45,817 nucleotides of DNA from Clostridia bacterium (GCA_017435865.1 JAFSEF010000090.1:1-45817); one strand, 5' to 3'; positions 33,580 through 43,034 are shown, counted from the stretch's first letter. The notes: a model not told the origin generated them from the sequence alone. A program made the numbers and translations.

Positions 33580-34382
33580 TACAGGACATTCATTCTGTTT
33601 TTTATAACCAATACAAGCCCCTGCAACCCACTGCAGGGGATCTTGTAATCTGCTTGCAGAATGATGCAATCCTGTGTTCCGACCATGGAGAAAGCTTGTG
33701 TTTTCCGACAGCAGGTGAAGTAAAAAATGTCGGAGAATACCTGTTTTCGATCGGCAACACAAGGTATTTTGCAGGCGAATCGGAAGCTTTTGCCGATTAT
33801 TCTTACATAAATGCACGAACCGTTGCAAATCATACTGACCGCGAACAGGCCTTTGCGGCCGTAACGGGGGCACATCTGCTGACATGGTATCAGGACAACA
33901 GATTCTGTGGCAGATGCGGCAGCAAAATGCACCACAGTGCAACCGAGCGTGCCATGGTGTGCGATTGCGGCAATGTTGTGTATCCGAAAATCTGCCCTGC
34001 GGTGATTGTTGCAATCATCCATGACGGCAAAATCTGCCTTACCAAATACAACCGCGGCTATGCACACTGGGCACTGGTTGCAGGCTACACGGAAATCGGA
34101 GAAACGATTGAACAGACCGTACACCGTGAAGTGATGGAAGAAGTGGGCATCAAAGTCAAAAATCTGCGGTATTACAAAAGTCAGCCGTGGGGACGTTCCT
34201 CTTCCCTGCTGTTCGGATTTTTCTGCGAAGCTGACGGCGATGCAACACTGACGGTTGACAACACGGAACTCAAGGAAGCAAAATGGTTTTCACCCGAAGA
34301 AATCGACTTTGAAAATGACGGTGTATCCCTGACCCGCGAGATGATCAGTTTGTTTAAATCCGGAAAACACAAAGAATTCTGA
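33576..34382 (+). CDS. nudC: NAD+ diphosphatase (Nudix, zinc ribbon)
   Basis: Hydrolyses NADH/NAD+ (and NAD caps on RNA in characterised relatives) to NMN and AMP. The 268-residue product has the standard layout: a variable N-terminal domain, a zinc ribbon (FCGRCGSKMHH ... CDCGNVVYP), a Nudix box GYTEIGETIEQTVHREVMEE continuing VGI, and the NudC-specific SQPWGRSSSLL motif just after it. It is translationally coupled to the GH3 gene (ATGA overlap), an odd partner unless it responds to NAD turnover in the neighbouring redox pathways. Confidence 0.94.
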   Translation: MIQDIHSVFYNQYKPLQPTAGDLVICLQNDAILCSDHGESLCFPTAGEVKNVGEYLFSIGNTRYFAGESEAFADYSYINARTVANHTDREQAFAAVTGAHLLTWYQDNRFCGRCGSKMHHSATERAMVCDCGNVVYPKICPAVIVAIIHDGKICLTKYNRGYAHWALVAGYTEIGETIEQTVHREVMEEVGIKVKNLRYYKSQPWGRSSSLLFGFFCEADGDATLTVDNTELKEAKWFSPEEIDFENDGVSLTREMISLFKSGKHKEF

Positions 34383-34412
34383 CAAAAAAAGTATATTTTT
34401 AAACACAATCCC

Positions 34413-34441
34413 TTGTAATTGTATTTCTTACATGATAAAAT
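34413..34441 (+). promoter_or_regulatory. Promoter of the secreted LCAT-like hydrolase gene
   Basis: The -35 TTGTAA (34413-34418) and -10 TAAAAT (34436-34441) have a 17-bp spacer, 33 nt before the start codon. Confidence 0.6.
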
Positions 34442-34473
34442 GGATAAGAAATATATTACAAGGGGTTTTTCTT

Positions 34474-36138
34474 ATGAAAAAAGTACTCTCTGTTATGTTG
34501 GCAATTCTTATGCTGTTCAGCCTTTGTCTTCCCTGTTTTGCAGCAGTCAAGGATGAAGATGTCAGCGTCAATGCAAGCAAAAGCCAATATCCGATCATCC
34601 GCATTCTCGGTGATGGCGAACCGCTGTATGATGCCGAGGGAAATCGTTTGTTCCATCTGCGCACGGACCTTCTTGAAGGCGGCGGAGACTCTGCAACCGC
34701 CGAAGAGGATGACGGCGATGATATTTATGATTCACTCGCAAACATTCTGATGCCCTTCCTCAAGGAGGGTCTGCTGTTCAACAACTGGGAGCCTTACTGC
34801 GATGCTCTTGAAGAAGAAATTGCAGACCTGACAGGCAATGCAAGGCTGGATGCAAACGGCAATGCCCCCGAGGGTACAGGTCTTTCGGCTGAAAAACGCG
34901 AGTACATGGCAACAGCAGCCACCAAAAACCAGGGCAAAAAAGGCTACTTCGCAATCAATGACTACCGTTTCTGGTATGACTGGAGACTTGATCCCATTGA
35001 AACGGCTGCTAAGCTGCATGAATACATTCAGCAGGTCAAAGCGATCACCGGCAAAGACAAGGTCTGCATTCTTGCAAGCTGCGTCGGCACGATCGTCACA
35101 ACCACTTATGTCGGCATTTACGGTGTCGAGGACATTCACGGCATCGGCTACACGGGTGCAATCGTCAAGGGTGCCGAGATTCTCAGCGAAGCGATCAGCG
35201 GCAAGTTTGACACCGACAGCGAAGCAATCGGCAGAGTGCTTGATGATTGTGACTATCTTGGTTTCTTTAACCTTGACGAATTTCTTGACACCACCCTCGA
35301 CCTTGCGTTGCAGTCGGGCATTATCGACAGCGTTGTCGGAACCATCCGTCTGACCCTTTATGACAAGCTCGTCAAGGGAGTTACCAGTGCACTTGCACTT
35401 TCCACCTTCTACACCTTCCCGAGCTATTGGGCAGCCATTGCCGAACAGGATTATGAAGATGCACTTGTGCATGTGTTCGGCGAGGAAGGCAGTGCAAAAC
35501 GCACCGAATATGCAGGGCTTATCGAAAAAATCGAAAACTACAACACCCTGATCCGTCCAAACATTGATGACATTCTGTTGAGCATCGGCGAAGGCGGTGC
35601 AAACTTTGCAGCAATTGCAAAATACGGCTTCCAGATGATTCCCATCTGCAAGTCCCGCGAAGAACTGTCCGACCAGTATGTTTCGGTCAAAAGAGCAGGC
35701 TTCAATGCCACGACTGCCAACATTTATGACACTTTAAGCGACGATTATATTGCACAGCAGACCGAAAAAGGCCTGGAAAGATACATTTCTCCCGACAAAA
35801 AGATCGATGCATCCACCTGCCTGTATCCCGATTCCACATGGTTTGTCAAGAATTCGAGCCATTCCCAATACACAAAGGTTGAAACCAAGCTGCTGTATGA
35901 TGTAATTTCCGCTGAAACGCAGCTGACCGTCAACGATTACTACGACTACACGCAGTTCATGGTTTACGACTATGACACAACCGAAATGCATGCCATGACC
36001 GAAGAAAACTGCAACACCGAGCAGTGGCTTGAAGACAAACCCGTAACCGGCATCAAAGGACTGATTCAAAAAATCACCAACTTCTTCAAAACACTCATCA
36101 ACTGGTTCAAGCTTGCATTTGAAAAACTGACCGCATAA
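34474..36138 (+). CDS. Secreted LCAT-like alpha/beta hydrolase with Cys at the nucleophile elbow
   Basis: A 554-residue exported protein. The signal peptide is MKKVLSVMLAILMLFSLCLP followed by CFAA. The core resembles lecithin:cholesterol acyltransferase-type lipases: WYDWRLDPIE (168-177), then a helix to YIQQVKAITGKDKVCIL, then the nucleophile elbow A201-S-C-V-G205. In the family this is GHSxG; here Cys203 occupies the Ser position. The expected distal Asp/His cannot be placed with certainty. A C-terminal amphipathic helix (LINWFKLAFEKLTA) may contact membrane or wall. ATG 34474 was chosen over an upstream ATG because only it gives the signal peptide directly and has AAGGGG at the right distance. 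Confidence 0.7.
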   Translation: MKKVLSVMLAILMLFSLCLPCFAAVKDEDVSVNASKSQYPIIRILGDGEPLYDAEGNRLFHLRTDLLEGGGDSATAEEDDGDDIYDSLANILMPFLKEGLLFNNWEPYCDALEEEIADLTGNARLDANGNAPEGTGLSAEKREYMATAATKNQGKKGYFAINDYRFWYDWRLDPIETAAKLHEYIQQVKAITGKDKVCILASCVGTIVTTTYVGIYGVEDIHGIGYTGAIVKGAEILSEAISGKFDTDSEAIGRVLDDCDYLGFFNLDEFLDTTLDLALQSGIIDSVVGTIRLTLYDKLVKGVTSALALSTFYTFPSYWAAIAEQDYEDALVHVFGEEGSAKRTEYAGLIEKIENYNTLIRPNIDDILLSIGEGGANFAAIAKYGFQMIPICKSREELSDQYVSVKRAGFNATTANIYDTLSDDYIAQQTEKGLERYISPDKKIDASTCLYPDSTWFVKNSSHSQYTKVETKLLYDVISAETQLTVNDYYDYTQFMVYDYDTTEMHAMTEENCNTEQWLEDKPVTGIKGLIQKITNFFKTLINWFKLAFEKLTA

Positions 36139-36141
36139 AAC

Positions 36142-36172
36142 AAGACCGGAAGGCATATCGTCTTCCGGTCTT
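36142..36172. terminator. Bidirectional terminator between LCAT-like gene and fucosidase operon
   Basis: The 11-bp stem AAGACCGGAAG (36142-36152) / CTTCCGGTCTT (36162-36172) lies between convergent genes. Confidence 0.85.
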
Positions 36173-36183
36173 ATTATATAAAT

Positions 36184-37194
36184 TCATTTCATCATCTTCG
36201 CTGCCTGCAACAGGGCTTCTTCCGAAAAAGAAGGAATGCGACCGAGTGCATCCGGGCCGACATTCAGCAGATAATTGACACCAAGGTTATTGAGTTTCCG
36301 CCTGCGTTGTGCAATTTCTTCTGCTGTTACCCAGTTCTGGTCATAATACTTGAATCCCCATGAGCTGTTGAGCGTTCCTGCCGTTTCATACAAACCGTAA
36401 GGAGAAACTTTGAAACCGTCCAGACTGTTCGGGTCGGCATTCTCGTCCACTGCAAACGAAGTCGGATATTCATTATCCCCCAACGAAACATAATCATATG
36501 CACCGTTACCGATGCGTGAATTAATAAGGCAATCGGGCTGATATTGTTTTACAAGCTGATTGAGTTCAAGACTCTGTGCTTTTGTGATGGTGTGCGGTAC
36601 ATCGAACCACATCAGGCACAGTTCACCGTAATTCTTCAGCAGCTCCGTCACCTGCGGTTTTATTTTTTCTTCAAAACAGATTGAAAAGTTTTTCTTTGAC
36701 CGATCGGCAAAATCCCAGCTGTTGTCCCACGAAACACCCGAACAACCTGCAAAATTGTCATAACCGCCACCGTGCGGATGGTGCCAGTCGAGTTCCTGTG
36801 AATAATACAGTCCCATTTTCAGACCGTATTTATAGCAGGCTTCCGCGAGTTCACCAACCACATCTCTGCCAAACGGAGTTGCATCAACAATGTTATATGC
36901 ATCCGCATACGATTTGAACATTGCAAAACCGTCATGGTGTTTGGATGTAAAAACAAAATATTTCATACCGCAGTCCGCGGCAAGACGAATCCATTTGTCA
37001 GCATCAAAATATATCGGATTAAAAATGCGTGCAAGCTGTTCATATTCTTTATTCGGTATGGCCATAAAGCTCTGAATCCATTCTGCATAGTCATGCACCC
37101 GACGGCCTTTGTATTCACCGCCCAACAGTGAATACAGCCCCCAATGTGCCATCATGCCGAATTGTGCCGATCTGAACCATTCACGATTATCCAT
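36184..37194 (-). CDS. Alpha-L-fucosidase, glycoside hydrolase family 29
   Basis: A 336-residue GH29 catalytic barrel without accessory domains. Landmarks are FGMMAHWGLYS (N-terminal active-site His/Trp), TSKHHDGFAMF (about 83-93), GLYYSQELDWHHP and the nucleophile Asp198 in LMWFDVP. No signal peptide is present, so it probably releases fucose from imported glycans. AAAGGAG precedes ATG 37194. It is the last gene of a six-gene operon whose other members could process the released sugar oxidatively. Confidence 0.95.
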   Translation of the reverse strand: MDNREWFRSAQFGMMAHWGLYSLLGGEYKGRRVHDYAEWIQSFMAIPNKEYEQLARIFNPIYFDADKWIRLAADCGMKYFVFTSKHHDGFAMFKSYADAYNIVDATPFGRDVVGELAEACYKYGLKMGLYYSQELDWHHPHGGGYDNFAGCSGVSWDNSWDFADRSKKNFSICFEEKIKPQVTELLKNYGELCLMWFDVPHTITKAQSLELNQLVKQYQPDCLINSRIGNGAYDYVSLGDNEYPTSFAVDENADPNSLDGFKVSPYGLYETAGTLNSSWGFKYYDQNWVTAEEIAQRRRKLNNLGVNYLLNVGPDALGRIPSFSEEALLQAAKMMK

Positions 37195-37206
37195 TGCAAT
37201 CTCCTT

Positions 37207-38079
37207 TTATTCAACCATGTTCTTCACTTTTTCGGGCACAAGCAGATTACCGAAACGATAGAACTGTTTTGCATTTTCGCCAAGCAGTTTTTCTTTGTCA
37301 GCAGGTGCAATACGGTCTGTTTTTTCAATAAAATCAAGACTCATCCTGTATGTAATTGCCGTCATAGTACGCGGATAGTCACTGCCCCACATCAGTTTTT
37401 CAAAACCGACCAACTCTGCAGCCTGCTGTATGGCAGAAATCGCGGACGGATACGGATAAAACTCATCATTGAACAACCATGTGATACCACCGCTTTCAAT
37501 GAACACGTTTTCGGCTTCGGCAAGCTGTATCTGCTGTGTCCAGTTTTCTCTTGTCACCATGCCGAAATGACCGATCGCAATACGCAGATCGGGATACTGC
37601 GAAATGATTGATTTCATCATATCGGTCTGTTCATCACCGTCTGCAAGATCGATGGAAATGAACATTCCTTTTTCTGCAGCCAGTCTGAACGGTTCGGGAT
37701 GGTGCAGAAGATTCTTGTCCTGCAACCTGCCTGCACAGATTTTGATTCCGTCAAAACCGTCAGGCACGTTCATCGGTTTTTCTTCATACAAAGCACAGAT
37801 TTTCAGCCGTTCGGGATATGCCTGTTTACAGGAAAGCAGATAAGAATCCTGATTGCCGTCTATGTATTCCTGTGTAATAACGGCACCGCTGACACCTGCA
37901 TAATCCATATTGGCAATGAACCGTTCGGCAGTATTTTCACCGTCTGTCAGATACGGCGGCATCATCTGACGGATTTCACCGCCGAAATTGCTTTTTCCGC
38001 CACCGATATCAAATACAGGCAAGCCGTTGACGATTCCCTGTTGTTTTTTCCACAAGTGTGCATGGGCATCTATGATCAT
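37207..38079 (-). CDS. Amidohydrolase family 2 protein, possible sugar lactonase
   Basis: A 290-residue metal-dependent amidohydrolase (COG2159/COG3618 type). The metal-binding HxH is in IIDAHAHLW at the N-terminus, further His are in IGHFGMV, and the Asp is in WGSDYPR. Relatives include L-fucono-1,5-lactonase and L-rhamnono-lactonase as well as decarboxylases. Next to a fucosidase, dehydrogenases and a UxaA-type dehydratase, a lactonase role is the best guess. It is coupled to the dehydratase by an ATGA overlap and followed 12 nt later by the fucosidase gene. Confidence 0.85.
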   Translation of the reverse strand: MIIDAHAHLWKKQQGIVNGLPVFDIGGGKSNFGGEIRQMMPPYLTDGENTAERFIANMDYAGVSGAVITQEYIDGNQDSYLLSCKQAYPERLKICALYEEKPMNVPDGFDGIKICAGRLQDKNLLHHPEPFRLAAEKGMFISIDLADGDEQTDMMKSIISQYPDLRIAIGHFGMVTRENWTQQIQLAEAENVFIESGGITWLFNDEFYPYPSAISAIQQAAELVGFEKLMWGSDYPRTMTAITYRMSLDFIEKTDRIAPADKEKLLGENAKQFYRFGNLLVPEKVKNMVE

Positions 38080-39446
38080 AATGTAACACCGTCCTTAAAA
38101 ATCGCAATCTCCCGATTTCCGCACAGCTCGTTTTTTGTCGGTGTACCGTCTGCCACCTGCTTCATGAGCTGCAACAATGCATCTGCCTTTTTCTGTTTGT
38201 CACCGTACGCACAAAAATCAATCCAATGCGGTTTCTTTTCCGCAATCGTCGGATTCGATGCAATTTTGATTGTCGGCACGGCACTGCCCAAAGGTGTTCC
38301 TCTGCCTGTTGTGAACAGAATCATATGACATCCGACAGCGGACAGATTTGTGCAGGATACAATGTCATTTCCGGGCCCGTCCAACAATGACAGTCCCTTT
38401 TCGGTCACAAAATCACCATAGGTCAGCACATCTGTAACAGGTGCTTTTCCGCCTTTCTGTACGCAGCCGAGTGACTTTTCTTCCAGAGTAGTGATGCCGC
38501 CTTCCTTGTTACCGGGTGACGGATTTTCAGAAACAGGCTGTCCGTGATTTTTGAAGTATTGCTTGTAGTCATTAATCAGTTTTACACTTTTTTCAAACAC
38601 TTCACGGCTTATGCAGCGTTCAAACAGAACTGTCTCGGCACCGAACATTTCGGGCACTTCCGTAAGCACCGCAGAACCACCCATTGCACAAACGGCATCC
38701 GTCACAAGACCAACAACGGCATTGGCAGTAATGCCCGAGTACCCGTCCGAGCCACCGCACTTCAATCCGATTTTCAACTTTTCTGCCGACACTGTCTGTC
38801 GGACATCTTTAGCGGCAATTGCCTGCAATTCTTCAATTATACGGCAGCCGTCTGCCAACTCATCCGCACAATCCTGCACATTCAGAAAACGGATTCGGTC
38901 AGTGTCGACGGTGCCGAGGACTTTTTTCATTTCGTCAATGTTGTTGTTCTCGCAGCCAAGTCCGAGCACAAGCACACCGCCTGCATTCGGATGCAGAATG
39001 AGTCCTCTGAGCACCTTTTGTGTTACGCTCATGTCATCCCCGAGCTGGCTGCAACCGTAGGGATGCGAAAAATACAAGGCACCCGTTTTTTCAGCAAGCT
39101 GTTTTGCAACACTGTTAACGCAGCCGACCGTCGGGATAATCCATATATCATTGCGAATGCCGATTGCACCGTTTTCACGCACATACGCCTGCACGGTAAA
39201 CGCCTGCAACAAAGGCAGTGGTGTTATAACGGGTTTGTATTCGTATTGCAGAATCTCCCCGAGTTTTGTTTTCATATTGTGAGAATGCACTTGTTCTCCG
39301 ACTGCAATATTCTGTGTAGCAACACCGATCGGAAAGCCGTATTTTATGACATCCTCCCCTGTGTTGATTGCACAGACCGCCTTTTTATGGCCGCTTGCAA
39401 GGTCAACACAGACATTGTCATTTTCATTTATTCTGACACAATCCAT
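38076..39446 (-). CDS. UxaA-family sugar-acid dehydratase
   Basis: A 456-residue altronate/galactarate dehydratase-family enzyme with an N-terminal SAF domain (DCVRINENDNVCVDLASG) fused to the large catalytic domain. Conserved stretches are HPYGCSQLGDD, GLGCENNNIDEM, LKCGGSDGYSGITAN and TTGRGTPLGSAVP; the cysteines are the likely iron ligands. Classic members dehydrate D-altronate to 2-keto-3-deoxygluconate; C. jejuni homologues act in oxidative L-fucose use. The start is ATG 39446, seven bases after GGGAG, inside the end of the UxaB-like gene. An upstream start would enlarge that overlap without a ribosome site. Confidence 0.92.
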   Translation of the reverse strand: MDCVRINENDNVCVDLASGHKKAVCAINTGEDVIKYGFPIGVATQNIAVGEQVHSHNMKTKLGEILQYEYKPVITPLPLLQAFTVQAYVRENGAIGIRNDIWIIPTVGCVNSVAKQLAEKTGALYFSHPYGCSQLGDDMSVTQKVLRGLILHPNAGGVLVLGLGCENNNIDEMKKVLGTVDTDRIRFLNVQDCADELADGCRIIEELQAIAAKDVRQTVSAEKLKIGLKCGGSDGYSGITANAVVGLVTDAVCAMGGSAVLTEVPEMFGAETVLFERCISREVFEKSVKLINDYKQYFKNHGQPVSENPSPGNKEGGITTLEEKSLGCVQKGGKAPVTDVLTYGDFVTEKGLSLLDGPGNDIVSCTNLSAVGCHMILFTTGRGTPLGSAVPTIKIASNPTIAEKKPHWIDFCAYGDKQKKADALLQLMKQVADGTPTKNELCGNREIAIFKDGVTL

Positions 39447-40744
39447 TGCATAACTCCCAACGCACCGTCTTTTTCGATTCTCAGACAATAGTCCTCCACA
39501 ACGTCGGAAAAATCAGAAAGATCTGTTCCCCACAACTGCTCATTTGCAAGAATGGCAGCCACATTATTTGAACGGATAAACGCTATGGCATCCGCATTGT
39601 CATCAGGTTGGTCATTTTTATAAAAAGTGATCAGAAAAGCAAGCGAAGCTGTCAATGCGTTCGGCAGGACTCCGTTCTGCTCTTTGTATTCGAGCATTGT
39701 CGGCAACACACGTACGGTGAATTTGCTGACACTGTTGAGTGCAATCGAACGCAGCTTGTGACGGATGTAAGGATTGCGGAATCTGTCAAAAACACTTGCA
39801 GCAAAACGTCTGCTTTCTTCATTGTCGCCGATGGTCGGCAGAATCTCTTTTTCAACACATTGTTTCAAAAACGCGGAAACAACGGCATCCTGCATACAGT
39901 CGCCCACCGTTTCTTTGCCTGCAAGCAAAGCACCCGGCACCATAGAAGTATGTGCACCGTTGAGAATGCGGACTTTGATTTTTTTATACGGTTTTGCATC
40001 ATCCGTCCAGATAACATTGAAACCTGCCTGCTGCAGCGGCAATTCATTTTCAAAATGACCCTCTATGACCCACAAATGGAACCATTCACAGGTGTCAAGG
40101 TATTTGTCATCGGGATACAAAGCTGCCGTTTCATCATCGGGATAGCCGGTAACAATTCTGTCAACAAGGGTGTTTGCAAACACATTTTCCATTTTGACCC
40201 AGTCTGCAAATTCTTTTTCAAGTCCCCACAGATCGGCATATTGCAGCACGCAATCACGCAACACATCTGCATTGCCGTCAATGAGTTCACACGGGAGAAA
40301 TACAAAACCGTTCATTCTGTTGCAGTACCGTCTGTAGAGAAGCTGCGTGACTTTTCCCGGAAAGGACAGACAAGGGGTGTCCGACAGCTTACAGTTTGCA
40401 TCAAACGCAATACCCGCTTCCGTTGTGTTGGACACGACAAATCGGAAATCATGCTGATCCGCAAGCTGTAAAAAAGATTCAAAATCTTTGTACGGATCCA
40501 CACAACGTGAAACAGACTCCACAAGTGTGTGTTCACTTCTGACTTCACCGTTTTCGATACCGCGGATACAGAGGTTGTATTTGCAGTCCTGTGCAGCAAG
40601 ACCTGCTGTTTTTCCGCCTGCACGCGGTTGCACAATCACAGCTTTGCCGTCATACAGGCTTTTTTTGTTCAGCACATCCAGAAAATAATCAAAAAAACCT
40701 CTGAGGAAATTCCCTTCACCGAATTGAATTACCGTTTCTCTCAT
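39428..40744 (-). CDS. UxaB-like polyol/mannonate dehydrogenase family reductase
   Basis: A 438-residue long-chain dehydrogenase of the mannitol dehydrogenase family, closest in layout to tagaturonate reductase. Features include VIQFGEGNFLRGF (cofactor loop), VVSNTTEAGI, the catalytic-site region KIRILNGAHTSMVP (Lys, Asn, His) and GDCMQDAVV. ATG 40744 lies 1 nt after the stop of the preceding gene, with AATTGGTGAT as a weak ribosome site, so translation is probably coupled. It could reduce a keto-aldonate to the aldonate dehydrated by the next enzyme. No uronate isomerase (UxaC) is nearby. Confidence 0.88.
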   Translation of the reverse strand: MRETVIQFGEGNFLRGFFDYFLDVLNKKSLYDGKAVIVQPRAGGKTAGLAAQDCKYNLCIRGIENGEVRSEHTLVESVSRCVDPYKDFESFLQLADQHDFRFVVSNTTEAGIAFDANCKLSDTPCLSFPGKVTQLLYRRYCNRMNGFVFLPCELIDGNADVLRDCVLQYADLWGLEKEFADWVKMENVFANTLVDRIVTGYPDDETAALYPDDKYLDTCEWFHLWVIEGHFENELPLQQAGFNVIWTDDAKPYKKIKVRILNGAHTSMVPGALLAGKETVGDCMQDAVVSAFLKQCVEKEILPTIGDNEESRRFAASVFDRFRNPYIRHKLRSIALNSVSKFTVRVLPTMLEYKEQNGVLPNALTASLAFLITFYKNDQPDDNADAIAFIRSNNVAAILANEQLWGTDLSDFSDVVEDYCLRIEKDGALGVMQWIVSE

Positions 40745-40745
40745 A

Positions 40746-41765
40746 TCAATCACCAATTCTGATCAGCAGTTTTGCCAGTGTTCCGTCATTGTTTGCAAGT
40801 GCCTTGAAAGCATCCATGGCATCCTGCATTTCATAAATACCGCTGACCATTTTCATCACATCAGCCTGTCCTTCGGCAACAGCTGTAATGTTGTTTATAA
40901 AATCCTCTTTCAGTGCATTGCGGCTGCCGTGTACATTGAGTTCTTTTTTCAGCAGCACCGAGTGCACAAAACTTGTTTCACGTTTGCCGTTGCCGATGAG
41001 AATGATATTTGCCGCAAAAGCAGCCGCATCAATGCAACCGAGGAATGTTTCGGGTGCACCACAGGCTTCAATGCAGACATCGAATCCGTTGCCGCCTGTA
41101 AAGTCATTGACAAACGCATCCAAAGATTGATTTTTTGTATTGACAACGGCATCGGCTCCGTAATCCAATGCCAATGCAAGACGATTGTCAAGAATATCGG
41201 CAACAGCAATTCTTTTGCATTTCTGTTTGGCAGCAAGCAAAGCAAACAATCCGATCGGACCTGCACCGATAATCAGCACACTGTCACTTTCTTTGATCTG
41301 TGCACGGGACACCGCATGACGTGAAATAGAAAACGGTTCAATGAGGGAAAGCTCCTGTGCCGTCAGACCTTTGCCGTCATACATTCTGTCAAGCGGCATG
41401 GCAATATACTCACAGAACGCTCCGTCACGCTGCACACCCATGGTCTGATTGTCTGTGCAGCAATTGACAAATCCGCGTTGGCAGGAATAACAGGTCGTGC
41501 AATTAAAATACGGATTGCAGGTTACGATATCCCCTGCTTTGAGTCCCCTGTCATTTTCGGGAACAGAGACGATTTCTGCCGAAAACTCATGCCCGGGAAT
41601 CCGCGGATAGGTCGTAAAAGGCTGATTGCCGGTGAAAGAAGCAACATCAGCACCGCAAATGCCGACATATTTCACTTTCAGCAGTGCTTCACCCTCACCG
41701 ACAACAGGCATGGGAATATCTCTGATTTCAATTTTACCAGGTTCGGAAATAACAATTGCTTTCAT
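40746..41765 (-). CDS. Zinc-dependent sorbitol/galactitol-type dehydrogenase
   Basis: A 339-residue medium-chain dehydrogenase. Catalytic zinc ligands are in GICGADVASF (Cys) and PGHEFSAE (His-Glu). The structural zinc lobe retains CTTCYSCQRGFVNCC. The Rossmann motif is VLIIGAGPIGLFA, followed by VADILDNR (acidic, so NAD). ATG 41765 follows GAGGA by 8 nt and lies one base after the previous stop. In the operon it could oxidise a sugar acid hydroxyl, as L-fuconate-pathway dehydrogenases do. Confidence 0.9.
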   Translation of the reverse strand: MKAIVISEPGKIEIRDIPMPVVGEGEALLKVKYVGICGADVASFTGNQPFTTYPRIPGHEFSAEIVSVPENDRGLKAGDIVTCNPYFNCTTCYSCQRGFVNCCTDNQTMGVQRDGAFCEYIAMPLDRMYDGKGLTAQELSLIEPFSISRHAVSRAQIKESDSVLIIGAGPIGLFALLAAKQKCKRIAVADILDNRLALALDYGADAVVNTKNQSLDAFVNDFTGGNGFDVCIEACGAPETFLGCIDAAAFAANIILIGNGKRETSFVHSVLLKKELNVHGSRNALKEDFINNITAVAEGQADVMKMVSGIYEMQDAMDAFKALANNDGTLAKLLIRIGD

Positions 41766-41766
41766 T

Positions 41767-42972
41767 TTATTTATCCTCATCAATATATTCTTTGTTCCAG
41801 ATCACACCTGTTTTCAGTGGTGCATTTTTGCAGAATATTCTGTTTTCATACGCAAACAACGGATCAGCTGTAAACTCTTCTTTATCAATCAGCTCCACCA
41901 CTTCATCATAGCGGCTGTTCACAAGCACTTCAATGGCTTTTTCCATGTGTGCCTGCCTGAAATTGATGGATGCAAAAATCAGATGATTTTCAAAACCGAA
42001 CGGCATGGTATCGTACTGCACCTTCGGACCGAGTGAAAAGCTGTTATAAATGCCGTTGCAGCCGAGCACTTTGTGCTCAAAAGCAATGCGATGTTCAAGA
42101 TCGGTACCGCTTGTACCGACAAACAGACTTGCTCTGCCGCCGATTTTTTCCATTATTTTTTCTGCCGTTTCCGCTTCCGACAAACCTGCTGTGCAAAGGT
42201 ACTCCGCTTGTGCGATCTCTTTAGAGAAAGACACCTTTTTACTTGTGTCGCCGCTTCTGCCGACAAACAGAATCTGTGCTTCGGGGTGATGCCTTCTGAT
42301 CTGATCGGCAATGAACAGACCTGTCATACCAAGACCGAACACAACCGTCCTTTTGAATGTATTCTCTTTTGCAAGGACTCTTGCACGGGCTTCGGAGCAC
42401 TTATGTTTTGCCATTTCAACACGGAAATTGTGTGCTTCACCAAGATCTTCCATGCGTTCAAGCTGAAAAACAGCACAGGCATAAGGGTCGGCAAAAGAAA
42501 GCTTTTTGGCAACCGAAAGCGGTAGTTTCCGCAAGCCGTCATATTGTTTCGGCAAATGCAAAAGCATATCGGGATGAAAATAATTCTTGTCACAAAACAG
42601 ACCGTCAGCCTGATCGCAACCGTATTCAAAGTAAGTTTCGTCCTCGGTATACCTTGTCGGATCCCAGCTGTCACCGCCGCGGATAAGCACAATGGCAAAA
42701 CGATTTTCGGACGGCACCCACACAACACCTTCGTGACCGTTGATGAGTCTGTTTTCGCCCTGCGGAAATTTAGCCTGCAACTTCCCTGCACGACCCATTT
42801 TCATCAGTTCAAAATCGGTTCCGCAAAACCCCTGAAAAACAGGCAACGCTTCAATCCCTTCCGCAAGCAGCTCATCACGCAAACGCTGCCGAGGCGGATT
42901 GATAAGATTCACTTCTCCGTAGGCGATCGGTTTTTGTTCGTCATTCTGAAAATATGTTCCGTATGTTTTCAT
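41767..42972 (-). CDS. Glucose/aldose-dehydrogenase-like MDR enzyme
   Basis: A 401-residue, divergent medium-chain dehydrogenase, first gene of the operon. It has GFCGTDFELM (zinc Cys and Asp), NGHEGVVW (His-Glu) and a Rossmann motif FGLGMTGLFIADQI. It lacks the structural-zinc cysteine cluster, which is also true of some glucose dehydrogenases of this fold. The long loop GGDSWDPTRYTED is distinctive. The start is ATG 42972, seven bases after GGGAG; the ATG six bases earlier is too close. A plausible role is oxidation of free L-fucose or a similar aldose to its lactone, ahead of the lactonase-like gene. Confidence 0.78.
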   Translation of the reverse strand: MKTYGTYFQNDEQKPIAYGEVNLINPPRQRLRDELLAEGIEALPVFQGFCGTDFELMKMGRAGKLQAKFPQGENRLINGHEGVVWVPSENRFAIVLIRGGDSWDPTRYTEDETYFEYGCDQADGLFCDKNYFHPDMLLHLPKQYDGLRKLPLSVAKKLSFADPYACAVFQLERMEDLGEAHNFRVEMAKHKCSEARARVLAKENTFKRTVVFGLGMTGLFIADQIRRHHPEAQILFVGRSGDTSKKVSFSKEIAQAEYLCTAGLSEAETAEKIMEKIGGRASLFVGTSGTDLEHRIAFEHKVLGCNGIYNSFSLGPKVQYDTMPFGFENHLIFASINFRQAHMEKAIEVLVNSRYDEVVELIDKEEFTADPLFAYENRIFCKNAPLKTGVIWNKEYIDEDK

Positions 42973-43034
42973 ATGCATTCTCCCGTATCCCGCAGCAGCA
43001 ACTCTGTCTGCAAATAATCTTATATACAGTAATT

